In this document: piece after piece, positions 54,540 to 64,000 of the stretch
How the letters are laid out: each line of letters begins with the position of its first letter
Position numbering within the stretch: position 1 is the stretch's first letter
Notes under the pieces: generated by a model
Seen by the model: only the letters and a program-made list of their open reading frames with translations
Told to the model about the DNA's origin: nothing
The model's database searches: none
NCBI GenBank assembly: GCA_037127315.1
Contig: JBBBDQ010000332.1
Coordinates: 189,001-253,000 of the forward strand
DNA: 64,000 bases
Direction of reading: 5' to 3'
Origin: Ascarosepion bandense
Lineage: Eukaryota > Mollusca > Cephalopoda > Sepiida > Sepiidae
Program-made: the position numbers and the translations under genes

Positions 54540-55004
54540 TCAAATCTCATCAGTGGTACGACAAACGAGAAGATATGAGCCAAATTTTAATTCATCTGTT
54601 CACAGTCAATGCTCTGAATATTTATAAAACACAGGTGTGAGAAGATGATCACTGATCATTTAAGCACACTGTACGAAGTCCCGATCAAATCTACAAATGG
54701 AAGTCAACGATCGTGTATCCTTTTTAAAAGTCAATGTATTGATTATGTGATGGAGGCTATGCTGATGACATAGGTGTTCATAGTTAAGATGAGAACGGTA
54801 TTGAACAAAAAATCAATTATAGAACTCAAGATAAACCTTTCAAAAAACAGAAAGTAGGATCTAAGAAAATCACGCACAATATCATATATATTTTCCTGGG
54901 ATGCATGTTCCTGGGATCCTCTGATTAGACTGGGTGTTAAGATTGGTATGTTAGACATAAGAAACTTGTACTCCAGCGTCGTTTTGTTGGCATTCTTCTT
55001 TTCA

Positions 55005-55009
<5 letters not shown>
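54540..55009. other. Unassigned sequence
   Basis: No recognised family; an (AAT)n microsatellite follows at 55010-55053. Confidence 0.35.

Positions 55010-55053
<44 letters not shown>
55010..55053. repeat. (AAT)n microsatellite
   Basis: About 14 units immediately before the palindrome. Confidence 0.95.
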
Positions 55054-55055
<2 letters not shown>

Positions 55056-55067
55056 ATCATATTTACA

Positions 55068-55190
55068 TTATTCGAACTGTTGTCCTCATCTTTGTTGTTA
55101 TTCGACGTTTCGGCCTTTGTACGCTTCAGCCTTCTTCAACGGCCGAAACGTACAAATGGCAACGAAGATGAGGACAACAGTCCGAATAAT
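55068..55190. repeat. Palindrome built from two hammerhead-like repeat ends
   Basis: ATTCGAACTGTTGTCCTCAT, GACGTTTCGGCC and their near reverse complements GGCCGAAACGT and GATGAGGACAACAGTCCGAA pair across a loop centred near 55128. The plus-strand half also matches 60971-61030 (GACCGAAACGATGTACAAAT, GGAGGACAATAGTCCGAATA). Confidence 0.85.
55104..55139 (-). other. Hammerhead-like motif (H2)
   Basis: The minus strand reads TTGAAGA (consensus CTGANGA with C3 changed to T), then A-GGC, a 13-nt loop, GCC-G and GAAACGTC. GGC/GCC forms helix II, ACGT is a self-complementary helix III suited to dimer-type folding, and the terminal GTC is the usual cleavage triplet. This is the best-placed candidate for a formerly active PLE-type hammerhead. 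Confidence 0.42.
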
Positions 55191-55930
55191 GTAAACAGTG
55201 TAAATACTTGCTCATCTGAGAAATATAGACAATTATTATTATTATTATTATTAGACATAAGGTAGGTCGTGGTGTGTTGTGATGGCTACATTTTATTGGT
55301 TTTCTGTCTCCCATAACATCACTAGCGTAACGTGGACAAAGTTTTCTATTAGTGTGTGGGCTGTATTTAACAAGAAAAAATTTTGTGTATCTCTTAAGCT
55401 AGGGTTTCCAGGGATTCTTTCAATTTGTTGTTTTGTTCTATTTTTTTGGCACCTTGACATGGTGTAATGGTGACTGTTATAACCTGTGACAACAGAGTAG
55501 TGAGATCCAACCTCACTAGGTACCCATACTTTCGGTCTTGTGCCGCATCTAAGCGGCGATTAGAAAATCAACTATCGTGACTATTTTTATATTCATTTGG
55601 CGCAGGTACAGAACATCCCTAGATTAGATGGTCTATAGTTTCCTGATATTTGTCATAGAACCATAATTTTGTATCTACATTACTATGCATGATATTTGAC
55701 TGAAAGTTCCTAATGAAAAGTGTCTGGTTTTGTGCAACAAGAATAACGCCTTACGTTTCAGCCAACCTATTGAGTACTCACAGCAAGGAAAAACTGAAAA
55801 TAGTCAAAGCTATTATTACGTAAAAGAAACAACTCGAATTAGACACGACATCTTGCTCAACAAAGATATCTAATATGTATGTGAGTGTTGTATATTTGTG
55901 TAACTGCACCAAAAATTATATATTAAGCGC

Positions 55931-56012
<82 letters not shown>

Positions 56013-56264
56013 GATAAATCTACTAGGATACAAGAGGTTACAGAGTGTTAGCGAATATGAGAAATACTACAATTAATGAGAGAAAATAATAAAAACAAAA
56101 ATCAACAACTAACGTGACAAAAAATAATAATTCAACATTGCATGTAAATTTTTGAACATCAAACTTGACTAGCTACATATCAACGCCTACTTATATATTT
56201 AAATAGACTTACTTCATATCAAGCATTTTAATCCATAAATAGAGCATACCTCAAAAATAATTTT

Positions 56265-56303
<39 letters not shown>

Positions 56304-56484
56304 CGCGCGCGCGCGTGTGTGTGTGTAAAAATTAAGACAGACACGTTATTCCATAGTGTCTGTCTTAAGTTTTACATATATTTGGTCTATATGTATTTAT
56401 ATACATATAGATTTAGAGCTCTCCCAGTGAGTATCCTACCACTTTATGTACAGGTCACTCCTTTGGATTCTTCTATAACCTACA

Positions 56485-56544
<60 letters not shown>

Positions 56545-56609
56545 CAGAAAAACATTGCAAAATAAAGACATCATAATAATTCACTGTGGAATAGTTAAAT
56601 GTAATTACA
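55191..56609. other. Unclassified sequence with microsatellites
   Basis: Contains (ATT)n near 55232, (CA)n(TA)n at 55938-56009, (TA)n(CG)n(TG)n at 56270-56327 and (TA)n at 56490-56541. No mobile-element or gene similarity recognised in the rest. Confidence 0.4.
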
Positions 56610-56748
56610 TCTTCTACTCTTACAGATTCTTTTCTCGCACTTCCCGTCTGTAGAACTCTCTTCCGTATATTTACTTCCCTGATAGCTGCAATATCAAAAG
56701 CTTATATGCAACGTCAGTTGCTATCTTCTTTTTGTCACCTTGTTTTTT
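56610..56748 (+). pseudogene. LINE-J RT C-terminal fragment
   Basis: ACTCTTACAGATTCTTTTCT, CGCACTTCCCG, CCCTGATAGCTGCAATATC and ATATGCAACGTCAGTTGC parallel the LINE-J C-terminal block; it stops before the 3' UTR. Confidence 0.6.
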
Positions 56749-56924
56749 TGTTTTTTTTTTCTCTCACTGCGGGGGACGGTTCTTCTTTGTGCGAAAAATT
56801 ATTATAAATAAACAATAATGCCTTCACGAAACATCGAAGTCGGCATGACTGAAATAAGACTACCCAACTAAGTCACAAACTTTTCTATATTAATTCCCTC
56901 TTTCTCTCTCTGTCTCTATATATA

Positions 56925-57452
56925 ATGGACTCCCCCGTCGGATTCGACCTATAACGATCTGACAGCCGAATTGCTTCAGTTATGAAACCAAGAAAAACCG
57001 CCAGAAGACCCGCACAAATGATTTGATTAAAGTGGTAAACGCTTGTGCAGAAGCATACCCACTTTTCGGAACTATTGATACACTCAGTTGGTGGATATAA
57101 ATGCCACAAACAATAGACATCAGGCTTCAATTATTCCACAACAGGTTGCCACTATCTGCTGCGGTTGACTGGTTACCAGCCAAGGGAATAAAACTGAATC
57201 TATTCTGTTATTTAACCTATAACTTGAGGGAAGAGACGGATTAATACCTTTCCTACGGGTATTAGCGCGCGAGTGAATACAGGTCATTCAACTGGAATTC
57301 AAACTCGGCTCCCCGATTTATCATTCCGAGTCGATATCCACAGACACTCATCGCACATCCATCAAGAACGCTTACAACAACTGGTATACCCAAGCGGTCA
57401 CCCATCTAAGTATTGATCAGGCTCAACGTTTCTTAACTTCGGTGATCGTACG
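56925..57452 (-). mobile_element. Chimeric SINE: 5S head + tRNA-like body + private tail, second copy
   Basis: Minus-strand order: 5' truncated 5S-like head (57452-57362), then GGATGTGCGATGAG, GAGTTTGAATTCCAGTTG, GGTATTAATCCGTCTCTTCC and CTACCGC-like body to TGGCAACCTGTTGTGGAAT. The private tail (57120-56925) has phrases shared with 10396-10570: ATTTGTGGCA, CAATAGTTCC, AAGTG-G-ATG-T, TTCACCACTTTAA-like and GACGGGGGAGTCCATTATAT. It ends in TA and GAGA repeats. The body is longer than in the 10-kb copy, so together the two copies define a unit near 550 bp. Confidence 0.82.
57362..57452 (-). pseudogene. 5S rRNA-derived head, 5' truncated
   Basis: The minus strand reads ACGATCACCGAAGTTAAGAA, ATCAATACTTAGATGGGTGA, CCGCTTGGGTATACCAG and TTGTAAGCG, collinear with 5S rRNA from about its position 45 onward. 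The first ~45 bases are replaced by a (TG)n tract. The C-box-like region (57389-57406) is well kept. Confidence 0.85.
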
Positions 57453-57459
57453 AATACTC

Positions 57460-57522
<63 letters not shown>

Positions 57523-57577
57523 GTATGTATGTGTGCATGTGAGGGTATTTCAATGTGCCGATATTTGCTTAATCACG

Positions 57578-57625
<48 letters not shown>
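57460..57625. repeat. (CA)n and (GT)n microsatellites
   Basis: About 28 CA units (57462-57519) and about 21 GT units (57584-57624) separated by 60 bp, complementary to each other and so able to form a fold-back. Confidence 0.93.
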
Positions 57626-57629
<4 letters not shown>

Positions 57630-57745
57630 CCTGACAAAATAAAGAAATATGCATTAAAGAATTACCAATTTATTTATCAATATACTTAATTCATTGATAA
57701 ATATTTCTACATAGATCGAACATTAAACATGAATTAATAGGCTAT

Positions 57746-57792
<47 letters not shown>

Positions 57793-57846
57793 CCAACTGA
57801 CTGAAGCAGAAAGAAAGAAACAGAAAGAAAGAAAGAAAGAAAGAAA
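57746..57846. repeat. (TAGA)n and (AAAG)n microsatellites
   Basis: About 11 TAGA units (57748-57792) followed by AAAG repeats (57811-57846). Confidence 0.93.
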
Positions 57847-58740
57847 TAAGATGGATATTTGTGTCATGTGTAAGCTGATAGGAATATTCGTTGGGGTTCT
57901 TCTGCCTTAGGAAAATGAAGGATGTTTTTTGATCTTGAAAAAATAAAAGCTCGGATATTTTAGAATCCAAGGAAAACCTGTCAAAATGAAACCAGTCACG
58001 TCACCCATGGAGCAAAGAATATAATTCCAGCATCACGTACAGAACGAATTTAGCTGAACATATTTTCCTCATCTGTCTGTCTCTGTTTATATATATATAT
58101 TGGAGAATTTGTGTGACGAAGTGTAAAAAACTTACTTGTGACGCCATTCGTCATTCACGTCTTTGGACTAAAATTCTTAAATTGGTACAACTAGACATCA
58201 TGCGCCCAGAAACGAGAGGTGTTGGGGATTTTTTAATTTTTTTTTTTCAGATCTGTCAGGAATGGTGAAATATTGTAAGAGCCAGGACGCCAATTTACTG
58301 TCCATGACTTTGCGATCAAGTCTAGACATTTACGTTGTATCAAATATTCTACGATTAGAGTGACATTTTCTTTTGTCAAACTTGTGGTCAGTCTCGTTAC
58401 GGTGGGCAACTAAGGCTTTTGGGAGTTTTGGTTTCTAAAATGTCCCTTCTATGTTCATATGATCTTTTATTTAGATTCCTTGGGGTTTTTTCTTATGTAT
58501 TTTTTGCACAATTATTACGCGCGATGGAGTAAATTCCCACGTAAGGTTTTACTTATTGTTTTGTTTAGTCTTGACTAACTGTTTTTATTCAGGTACCTCC
58601 ACTCATTGTCGATACCTACATTTAAATAAATTTTAATAAAAAAATAATTTACCTTTAATTGAAAACTAAAAGACACTAATTTCAGTAAGCAAAATACTCT
58701 AGTATATTTCAGACTGAAATTATATTGATTGGAATAGTCG
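57847..58740. other. Unclassified sequence
   Basis: The minus strand near 58420-58300 reads KTPKSLVAHRNETDHKFDKR in one frame, weakly suggestive of a GIY-YIG or retroelement fragment, but not enough for a call. Confidence 0.3.
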
Positions 58741-59052
58741 CCCGGTTCACACTCCACCCACGTCTATTGAACAGGTGAAGAGACTCATCCCTTGTTCCCT
58801 GTTTAGGATGTGGTTTCCGGCTTTTTCTGCTCCAATCTTTTTACTCTTTTTTTTTTCAATTGGAGTAGGTAGACTAAACTATCGCCCGGCTCACACTCCA
58901 CCCACGTCTATTGAACAGGTGAAGAGGCTCATACCTTGTTCCCTGTTTAGTATGTGGTTTCCGGCTTTCTCTTTTCCAATCTTTTCACTCTTACGTAGCC
59001 CCCTGCGCATCAGTGGCTTTACCGCCTTGCTCGAGGTGATATGATTAAAAAA
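58740..59052 (+). mobile_element. LINE-J-tailed element with duplicated ~130-bp module
   Basis: Two tandem modules (CACGTCTATTGAACAGGTGA near 58760 and 58908; GTGGTTTCCGGCTTT in both) lead into CTTACGTAGCCCCCTGCGCA, GCTCGAGGTGATATGATT and poly-A. It mirrors the element at 1-300, and the modules do not resemble the LINE-J RT region. Confidence 0.8.
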
Positions 59053-59109
59053 AAATTCTAAAATTTTCAGACTTTAAAAAATTTAACTTTTTCGCTCATT
59101 TTTGATCGA

Positions 59110-59405
59110 TCAAAATGTTTTGTTAACAGAAGCTAATTCTCGGTTTGTTAAAATCTTTCAAAAATAAAATATACAACAGTGACACATTATTTTAGTAAAA
59201 TTAGCAAATTACAAGTTACCTTGATCTGATTTGAAACAAGTATTACTTGCTTACTACAGAAATATACTAATTCTTGGTTTTAAAAATCTATAAAAACAAA
59301 ATATACAACACTGACACGTTGTTTTAGTAAAATTAGAAAATTACATTTACAATTTACCTTAATCTGATTTGAAACATGTATTACTTGTTTACTGCCAGAA
59401 ATGTA
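59110..59405. repeat. Tandem duplication of ~140 bp
   Basis: CTAATTCTCGGTTTGTTAAA and AAAATATACAACAGTGACAC, then GATCTGATTTGAAACAAGTA, repeat with small changes as CTAATTCTTGGTTTTAAAAA, AAAATATACAACACTGACAC and AATCTGATTTGAAACATGTA. Confidence 0.85.
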
Positions 59406-59879
59406 ATATAAAAGTGTTTCTTATTCACGATAGCTTTTTTATCAGTTTTATCTGCGGTGACGAATGATTTATTGCCATCTAGAGCCTGTCAACAAAGCTA
59501 AGTATGGTGAACCAGAATTATCAAATGTATCTAACTTAAGCGAAAAATTACATAGTAAAATTAAAAATTTGACACAATATTTTCAGCAATTATCTAATAT
59601 TTTATAGAATTGTAGTTAGTTTAGGACTATAGCCTTACGTTGAAGATGCTTTCTGAAAAATAAAATTAAAATAATAAAACTTTTTGAATTAATTTTACAA
59701 TTTAATACAGAGAAGAAAATTATATAACATAACAGAGATAACACAATAATTTATGAAATGTTATGTTATTGATATTTATTAATAATATCTATTTGTCATA
59801 TTATTCTTTATTGTTTTGAATATAGTAGTAACAGCTTTTATCTTAAGTCATTTTTGATTGTAGATATGGCAGAGTTAGT
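59406..59879. other. AT-rich sequence, nothing recognised
   Basis: May be the continuation of the PLE fragment that ends at 59880, but no codons could be matched. Confidence 0.3.
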
Positions 59880-60156
59880 TGGTAAAATAATATACATTTT
59901 TAATCATTTTTAGTAGAGGCCGTTTTTTTTTTTCGTTCTTGTTGTTTTTAAAAAATTTATGGGTCTTTTGTTTCATATTAAATATAAAAAAATTAAGGTA
60001 GTTTGAAAGTTTTTCTTTGTATTTCTCCACTTCGTGTAGATAATCCTGGATAATTATTCTTAGTGCTCTTAAGCAAAATCCGATTATTATACTGGATTTT
60101 AATTTGTTATGATAGAATAGACATTTATTAAGTCGATTTTCTTTTGCTTTCCTCAA
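59880..60156 (-). pseudogene. Penelope-like element RT C-terminal fragment
   Basis: An open minus-strand frame reads RLNKCLFYHNKLKSSIIIGF, CLRALRIIIQDYLHEVEKY and FFIFNMKQKTHKFFKNN. PLE RTs at this position read T-TGF-LRALRI-S--YL-EEI-YI and --FF---A--KA-KIF. It is cut 5' by a (TA)n tract at 60168. Confidence 0.65.
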
Positions 60157-60163
60157 ACTTTTA

Positions 60164-60167
<4 letters not shown>

Positions 60168-60226
<59 letters not shown>
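60168..60226. repeat. (TA)n microsatellite
   Basis: About 29 TA units separating two PLE pieces of the same orientation. Confidence 0.95.
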
Positions 60227-60229
<3 letters not shown>

Positions 60230-60372
60230 TGCAGGTTTCATTGAATAATATGGACAATTTTTGTCTATTAATTTTGTGTAGGATCCGTTCATACCGTCTG
60301 ATATACTTGATGGTGATGTCGTTGAAAGACAACAAAATATCACAGTAATTGTTGATTTTTTTATCGGGTCTA

Positions 60373-60401
60373 AGCTTTCGGCTCACATAAGCCATTATCA
60401 A
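60373..60401 (-). other. Hammerhead-like motif (H6), downstream of PLE endonuclease
   Basis: The minus strand reads TTGATAA (two changes from CTGATGA), GGCT with a TATGTG loop and AGCC (4-bp helix II), then GAAAGCTT, where AGCT is self-complementary. It lies about 145-170 bp 3' of the PLE endonuclease remnant on the same strand, the position expected for a PLE terminal ribozyme. Confidence 0.4.
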
Positions 60402-60544
60402 AGAGTAAATATTAACACACAGTAAACATAGAACATTTAAGTTATTAACAATGAAGTGAATGGAATTAAAAATATAAGTCCATCCCTACCGTGGAGGATG
60501 GCCGAATACAGTGACAAAATATTGGCATTGTGGTGTTGTGGTCC

Positions 60545-60705
60545 CTGGTCTGATTACAGACATTTGAGTACGTTGTTGGAAATATCAAAATTGATTGTAT
60601 TCAAACCAGGTTTAAATTGTTTAATGTAGAGTGCTTCGAGGATTTTTAGTTTATCAACGCACACTTCTGAGAAAAACGCTTGTTGATAACACGTACATAC
60701 TTAAA
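60545..60705 (-). pseudogene. Penelope-like element GIY-YIG C-terminal fragment
   Basis: Minus-strand CVDKLKILEALYIKQFKPGL followed by NTINFDISNNVLKCL and a stop matches the end of PLE endonuclease domains (LRILEALYIK---P-LN). It is followed by the H6 motif and a (TA)n tract. Confidence 0.7.
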
Positions 60706-60714
60706 CAAGAAAAT

Positions 60715-60946
60715 AATAAACAGAAACTAAAAATCGGCTTAGGAGAGTTTTGTAACCTAGCATATGTGCTGATTCTTTAAGTTTACGTAGTTTCCAGTAG
60801 CGTTCTCTATCTATTATTTCAATTTCATTCCATATGGGGCAGTGATCCCCTTTCTCTCTCCATATGTGGTCAGCTGCGCTTGATTTTTCTATCTCCCTTC
60901 GTGTTACAGCCTTGTAATAAAGAGTTCGGTTAGAAAATCCTAGCAC
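60715..60946 (-). pseudogene. Penelope-like element GIY-YIG fragment, second lineage
   Basis: Minus-strand VTRREIEKSSAADHIWREKG, DHCPIWNEIEIIDRERYWKL and RKLKESAHMLGY. The spacing A-H-W---H-I-W---I-D-E--W--RK-KESAHM is characteristic of GIY-YIG-bearing PLE proteins. The catalytic YIG itself lies upstream and is missing, replaced by the H3 repeat. Confidence 0.75.
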
Positions 60947-60982
60947 CTAAAGAAGGCCGAAGCGTACAACGACCGAAACGAT
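60947..60982 (+). other. Hammerhead-like motif (H3), degenerate
   Basis: CTAAAGA (one change from CTGANGA), GGC with a long loop and ACC, then GAAACGAT. Its downstream sequence to 61030 matches the palindrome at 55141-55200, so both belong to one repeat family. Confidence 0.35.
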
Positions 60983-60989
60983 GTACAAA

Positions 60990-61410
60990 TGGCAATACGG
61001 AGGAGGACAATAGTCCGAATAATGCTAATACTGTAAACCTTCTCTTGTTATCCCGCTCAAACCCCGCCTCGCCATTTATGTCCTCAAGTCCATCAAGTAT
61101 CTCACGCGTTGCTTTCCATTGTCTCTTTTTTCCTTTATTCGACCCAGTGAGCATCTGATTCTTTAAGCCCTCCTTCCTCACTATATTTTCCAGAAACTTC
61201 AATATCTTTTCCAATTATTAAGTATCAGTTTTCTTTTCATGCCTATTCTCTCACAAACCTCATCGATGCTCATATGTTCTGTCCATAGTATCCTTCCGTC
61301 AAAAAACATTTCGGCTGTTTCAAGACTTTATCTTTTATGATATTGTCTAACATTTGCTGCCATATTGAAGAACAGTCATCATATTAGTCTAGCACTCTTT
61401 TCTTTGTTTC
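60990..61410 (-). pseudogene. LINE-R reverse transcriptase C-terminal relic
   Basis: Minus-strand TVLQYGSKC, ILWTEHMSIDEVCERIGMKR, ILKFLENIVRKEGLKNQMLT and EDINGEAGFERDNK follow the LINE-R order seen at 30165-30626. Several stops and shifts. Confidence 0.75.
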
Positions 61411-61504
61411 CAGATAAAACTTCATGTGTCTCAATACACTATTCAACTTCAGGAATGCATTCTTGATCATACCAATATCCTTTGTTATTTTGACCACCCT
61501 TCTC

Positions 61505-61539
<35 letters not shown>

Positions 61540-61615
61540 CAAAAACCTGCTTGTTAAAGTGCTTTTTATCAGTGGAAGTGCAACAATGTGGCCGCGAAAA
61601 ATTATATATATATAT
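61411..61615. other. Unassigned, with (ACAT)n tract
   Basis: About seven ACAT units near 61505-61533; nothing else recognised. Confidence 0.4.
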
Positions 61616-62366
61616 CAGCAGTATAGCCCGGCGTTGCTCGGGTGTAATGAAAACTTTAAAACTAATCCATGGTCCTGGAGCTCAGACTCTTTGGACGTTG
61701 GCACGAAAGACTAAAAAGCAATAGTTGTTTCCAGTTAAAGCAAAACCGTAGACTGAAAGAAAAATGAATGGATGTAAGTCAAATTTTCATTTCCTGGTAT
61801 CGATATCAAATAAGTTTTTTCATCGTAAACTGAATAAGTTTTCCCCCCCCCCGCAGAGTGAATTTTGAAGACTAAATAAGTCCTCTGATTAAATGGTATC
61901 ATGACTGAGACTAATAACTACAATTATACCTACTTAGATCCAAACCCGAAGCAAAAACTAATATGAAAGGGTTGAAAAAATACAGACATACAGGCAGAGA
62001 AACAGACACACACAAACATCTTGCCTTTTATATATGTATATATTATCGATTTTCTGCACTATTGTAAGAACTGAAACCTTGAAACTTCTGAATATCGTTT
62101 CTTATGTCTTTGTCTATGAGTGTATCAAATTTGATTAAAATCAGACCACTCCTTCTATAAACCGGATTTTTTCGATTTTTTCGATTATCGATTTTCAATA
62201 ATCGGAAAAAAAACCTAGCTAAGAAAACTCGCAGACGCTTATAGTACAACTGTGTAAATTTTCAAGAAAATCGGTTCAGCCGTTTTGGAGTGTATAGGTA
62301 ACGAATACACACACATACACAGACATACACACACACACAATGTTCCATTTATAAATAAGTTTAGAT
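61616..62366 (+). repeat. Family B dispersed repeat, longest copy
   Basis: Runs from CAGTATAGCCCGGCGTTGC to TTTATAAATAAGTTTAGAT. A short CCCCCCCCC run interrupts it near 61844. It includes the AATCGGTTCAGCCGTTTTGG box near 62270. Useful as the family reference because all blocks are present. Confidence 0.92.
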
Positions 62367-62760
62367 TTAAATATATATATTACGGAAATACATAATCATT
62401 TAACCTAAACAAGCCGAAAATGCTACTAAGACAAAAGGTTCTACTGAATGTGAGAAAATATGAAAACAATAAAGTATCACTGAGTAGAAGGATTAATAAA
62501 CACAGAGGACTTAATAATCGACATTGACTTTAAATTTTTGATTTTCAAAGTTTACTAGTATCTGGAAGTAATTTCTAGAAGCGAAAGTTTACTCCACTAG
62601 CTAAATGTACGATAAAAGAAAATGTCAATTTTATTCTGTTTTGTTTTTTATTTTTTTTTAAAACACAGAAAGAAAAAAAAAGAATTCTTACACAATGCGA
62701 TAAAGGAAATCTGTAAGAAAAGACTATTATTTGTTCTATTTTTATAAACTATGTACCTTC
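62367..62760. other. AT-rich sequence, nothing recognised
   Basis: No family match. Confidence 0.35.
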
Positions 62761-62763
62761 AGT

Positions 62764-63080
62764 GGATGTGCGTTGTGGTGCAGTGGATATCGACTCCGAA
62801 CGACAAATCGGAAAGCCGAGTTCAAATTCCAGTTGAATTCCTTGCATTCACTTACGCACAAATATCCTTGGGAAAAGGTATTAATCCGTCTCTTCCTTCC
62901 AGTTATGGGTTAAATACCAGGACAGATTAGGTTCTGTAGCATTGTCTGGCAACTAGTTTACCGCAGAAAATAATGGCAATCTACTGCGGGATAACCTTCT
63001 GCTCAGTCAGTCATGTCTCTTTCGAGACATGATCTCTCAAGCATGTATCATGTATGTCACTCACCTGACTGACTGACAGA
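62764..63080 (+). mobile_element. SINE-A copy
   Basis: GATGTGCGTTGTGGTGCAGT head, GAGTTCAAATTCCAGTTG B-box region, full body and the CACCTGACTGACTGAC tail. No clear flanking duplication. Confidence 0.93.
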
Positions 63081-63441
63081 CTTTCTTAAAGCATATAAAC
63101 CAGTTACTATGTTTGAATGATTTCTAATGTTTCCCCAAAGTCACATTTTCTTCAGAAACTTCACCAGTTCATTTCAACAACTATCCACATTTGAATTCTC
63201 CTGAATTTCTTTATCCTTGACAGTTTTTGAAAATTTTGACAGCATTTACAGTGTTTTATATTCATGTGCGACTCTTATTAAAATAAAGTAAAATGACTAT
63301 TTTCCGTTAGTTTAAAGTTTGTACACACAGTAAAGAGCAAAAGAAATGTCAATGATATGTTTCTTGTTATGTTAAAAAATGGCAGTGGGAACATTTATTC
63401 TGAAGTCTTTTCTTATACCTCAATTATATCTTAGTCTAAAA

Positions 63442-63475
<34 letters not shown>

Positions 63476-63534
63476 AAAATGCGTGATTATATCAGGTATA
63501 ATAGTGTAATCAAAAGTGGAGACAATGAGCCAAA
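63081..63534. other. Unclassified, with (TATC)n tract
   Basis: (TATC)n at about 63441-63474; the rest is unassigned. Confidence 0.4.
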
Positions 63535-63805
63535 GTGGAAAAGTTTCTAAACTACGCCTTTCGCCGATGTGACGTGGGCTGTATTCGACTTCTTCCGGTC
63601 GGAATGAGAGACAAAACTGTGTGTTAGAAAAAATGCGTTTAGATATTTAAGGTTTCGAATCTGATGAAGTAATTTCATTTATTGCCCCACTTATTTTCAA
63701 ACATCCTAACGAATTTCCATTACACACAGTGTTGTCTTTCATTGCAAGCTTAAGAAACAGAACCTGACACACGTCTCCGCCATTTAAAACTTTTCCACTT
63801 TAACT

Positions 63806-63808
<3 letters not shown>
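63535..63808. mobile_element. 274-bp terminal-inverted-repeat element
   Basis: Left end ATGAGCC-AAAGTGGAAAAGTTT and, on the minus strand from 63808, ATGAGTT-AAAGTGGAAAAGTTT are inverted repeats of about 22 bp with two differences. Interior is non-coding. The right side adjoins a (TA)n tract, so a duplication cannot be tested. Confidence 0.7.

Positions 63809-63810
<2 letters not shown>

Positions 63811-63851
<41 letters not shown>
63811..63851. repeat. (TA)n microsatellite
   Basis: About 20 TA units, followed by TGTGGATT--AATCCACA, an 8-bp hairpin. Confidence 0.95.
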
Positions 63852-63854
<3 letters not shown>

Positions 63855-64000
63855 GGATTCCGGGTGATAATCCACAAAATATAATAAATAACAAAAGCAG
63901 ATATGGAGATAGAAATTGTAAGTTATATTGAACAAGATATACAAACTGGAACACGGGTTAGTCAATTCATTTCTATTAGTAGAAATCAATATATACAGTC

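Noticed and set aside
57460..57625. Promoter or Z-DNA regulatory element from the CA/GT tracts
   Set aside because: Such tracts occur throughout the window with no associated gene, so a regulatory role cannot be supported.

Overview
This window is intergenic or intronic animal DNA with no recognisable host exon. The best guess for the organism is a cephalopod, probably an octopus. The reasons are the density of tRNA-derived SINEs, the mixture of non-LTR retrotransposons, Penelope-like elements (PLEs) and Tc1/mariner relics, the very many (TA)n and (CA)n microsatellites, and a 5S rRNA-like segment closer to my memory of molluscan than of vertebrate 5S. This assignment is inference. Nearly every open frame is either a decayed transposase, reverse transcriptase or endonuclease fragment, or low-complexity sequence.

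Local names used below (mine, not database names): SINE-A, tRNA-derived, head GATGTGCG, tail (CTGA)n; SINE-C, a second tRNA-derived family; LINE-J, Jockey/CR1-like, 3' tail containing CCCCCTGCGCATCAGTGG; LINE-R, a second non-LTR family with the motif FYRRMLRISW; family B, starting CTAGCAGTATAGCCCGGCG and ending ATAAATAAGTTTAGAT; families D, E and F, unclassified dispersed repeats.

Layout. 0-9 kb: LINE-J tails, SINE-A copies, a PLE 3' region, a 517-bp inverted-repeat element, a Tc1/mariner-type element with a nested SINE, and a mariner pseudogene. 9-15 kb: a Tc1 relic, about 167 bp of pure (TA)n, a chimeric 5S rRNA plus tRNA-like SINE, and several PLE pieces (RT, GIY-YIG endonuclease, 3' regions). 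15-18 kb: family B, a 1.5-kb polypyrimidine tract with a 147-bp tandem repeat, and two opposed LINE-J fragments. 18.6-21.7 kb: a satellite of about 164 bp. 21.7-45 kb: SINE-A copies, LINE relics, an inverted SINE-C pair, a deleted mariner with intact termini, a 390-bp TIR element, mosaic SINE-A copies and tandem family F. 45.4-52.5 kb: a purine-rich tract with about 430 bp of GAA repeats that flips to a pyrimidine-rich tract, containing a ~0.7-kb high-identity inverted repeat. 52.5-64 kb: LINE, SINE and PLE relics, a second 5S-SINE chimera, hammerhead-like palindromes and a terminal inverted-repeat element.

The most interesting signals are (1) the recurring 5S rRNA + tRNA-like body + private tail SINE, (2) several hammerhead-ribozyme-like cores, some next to PLE remains, (3) the large inverted repeat inside a strand-asymmetric tract, and (4) the internally structured 164-bp satellite. 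All calls come from reading by eye; no alignments or database searches were run.
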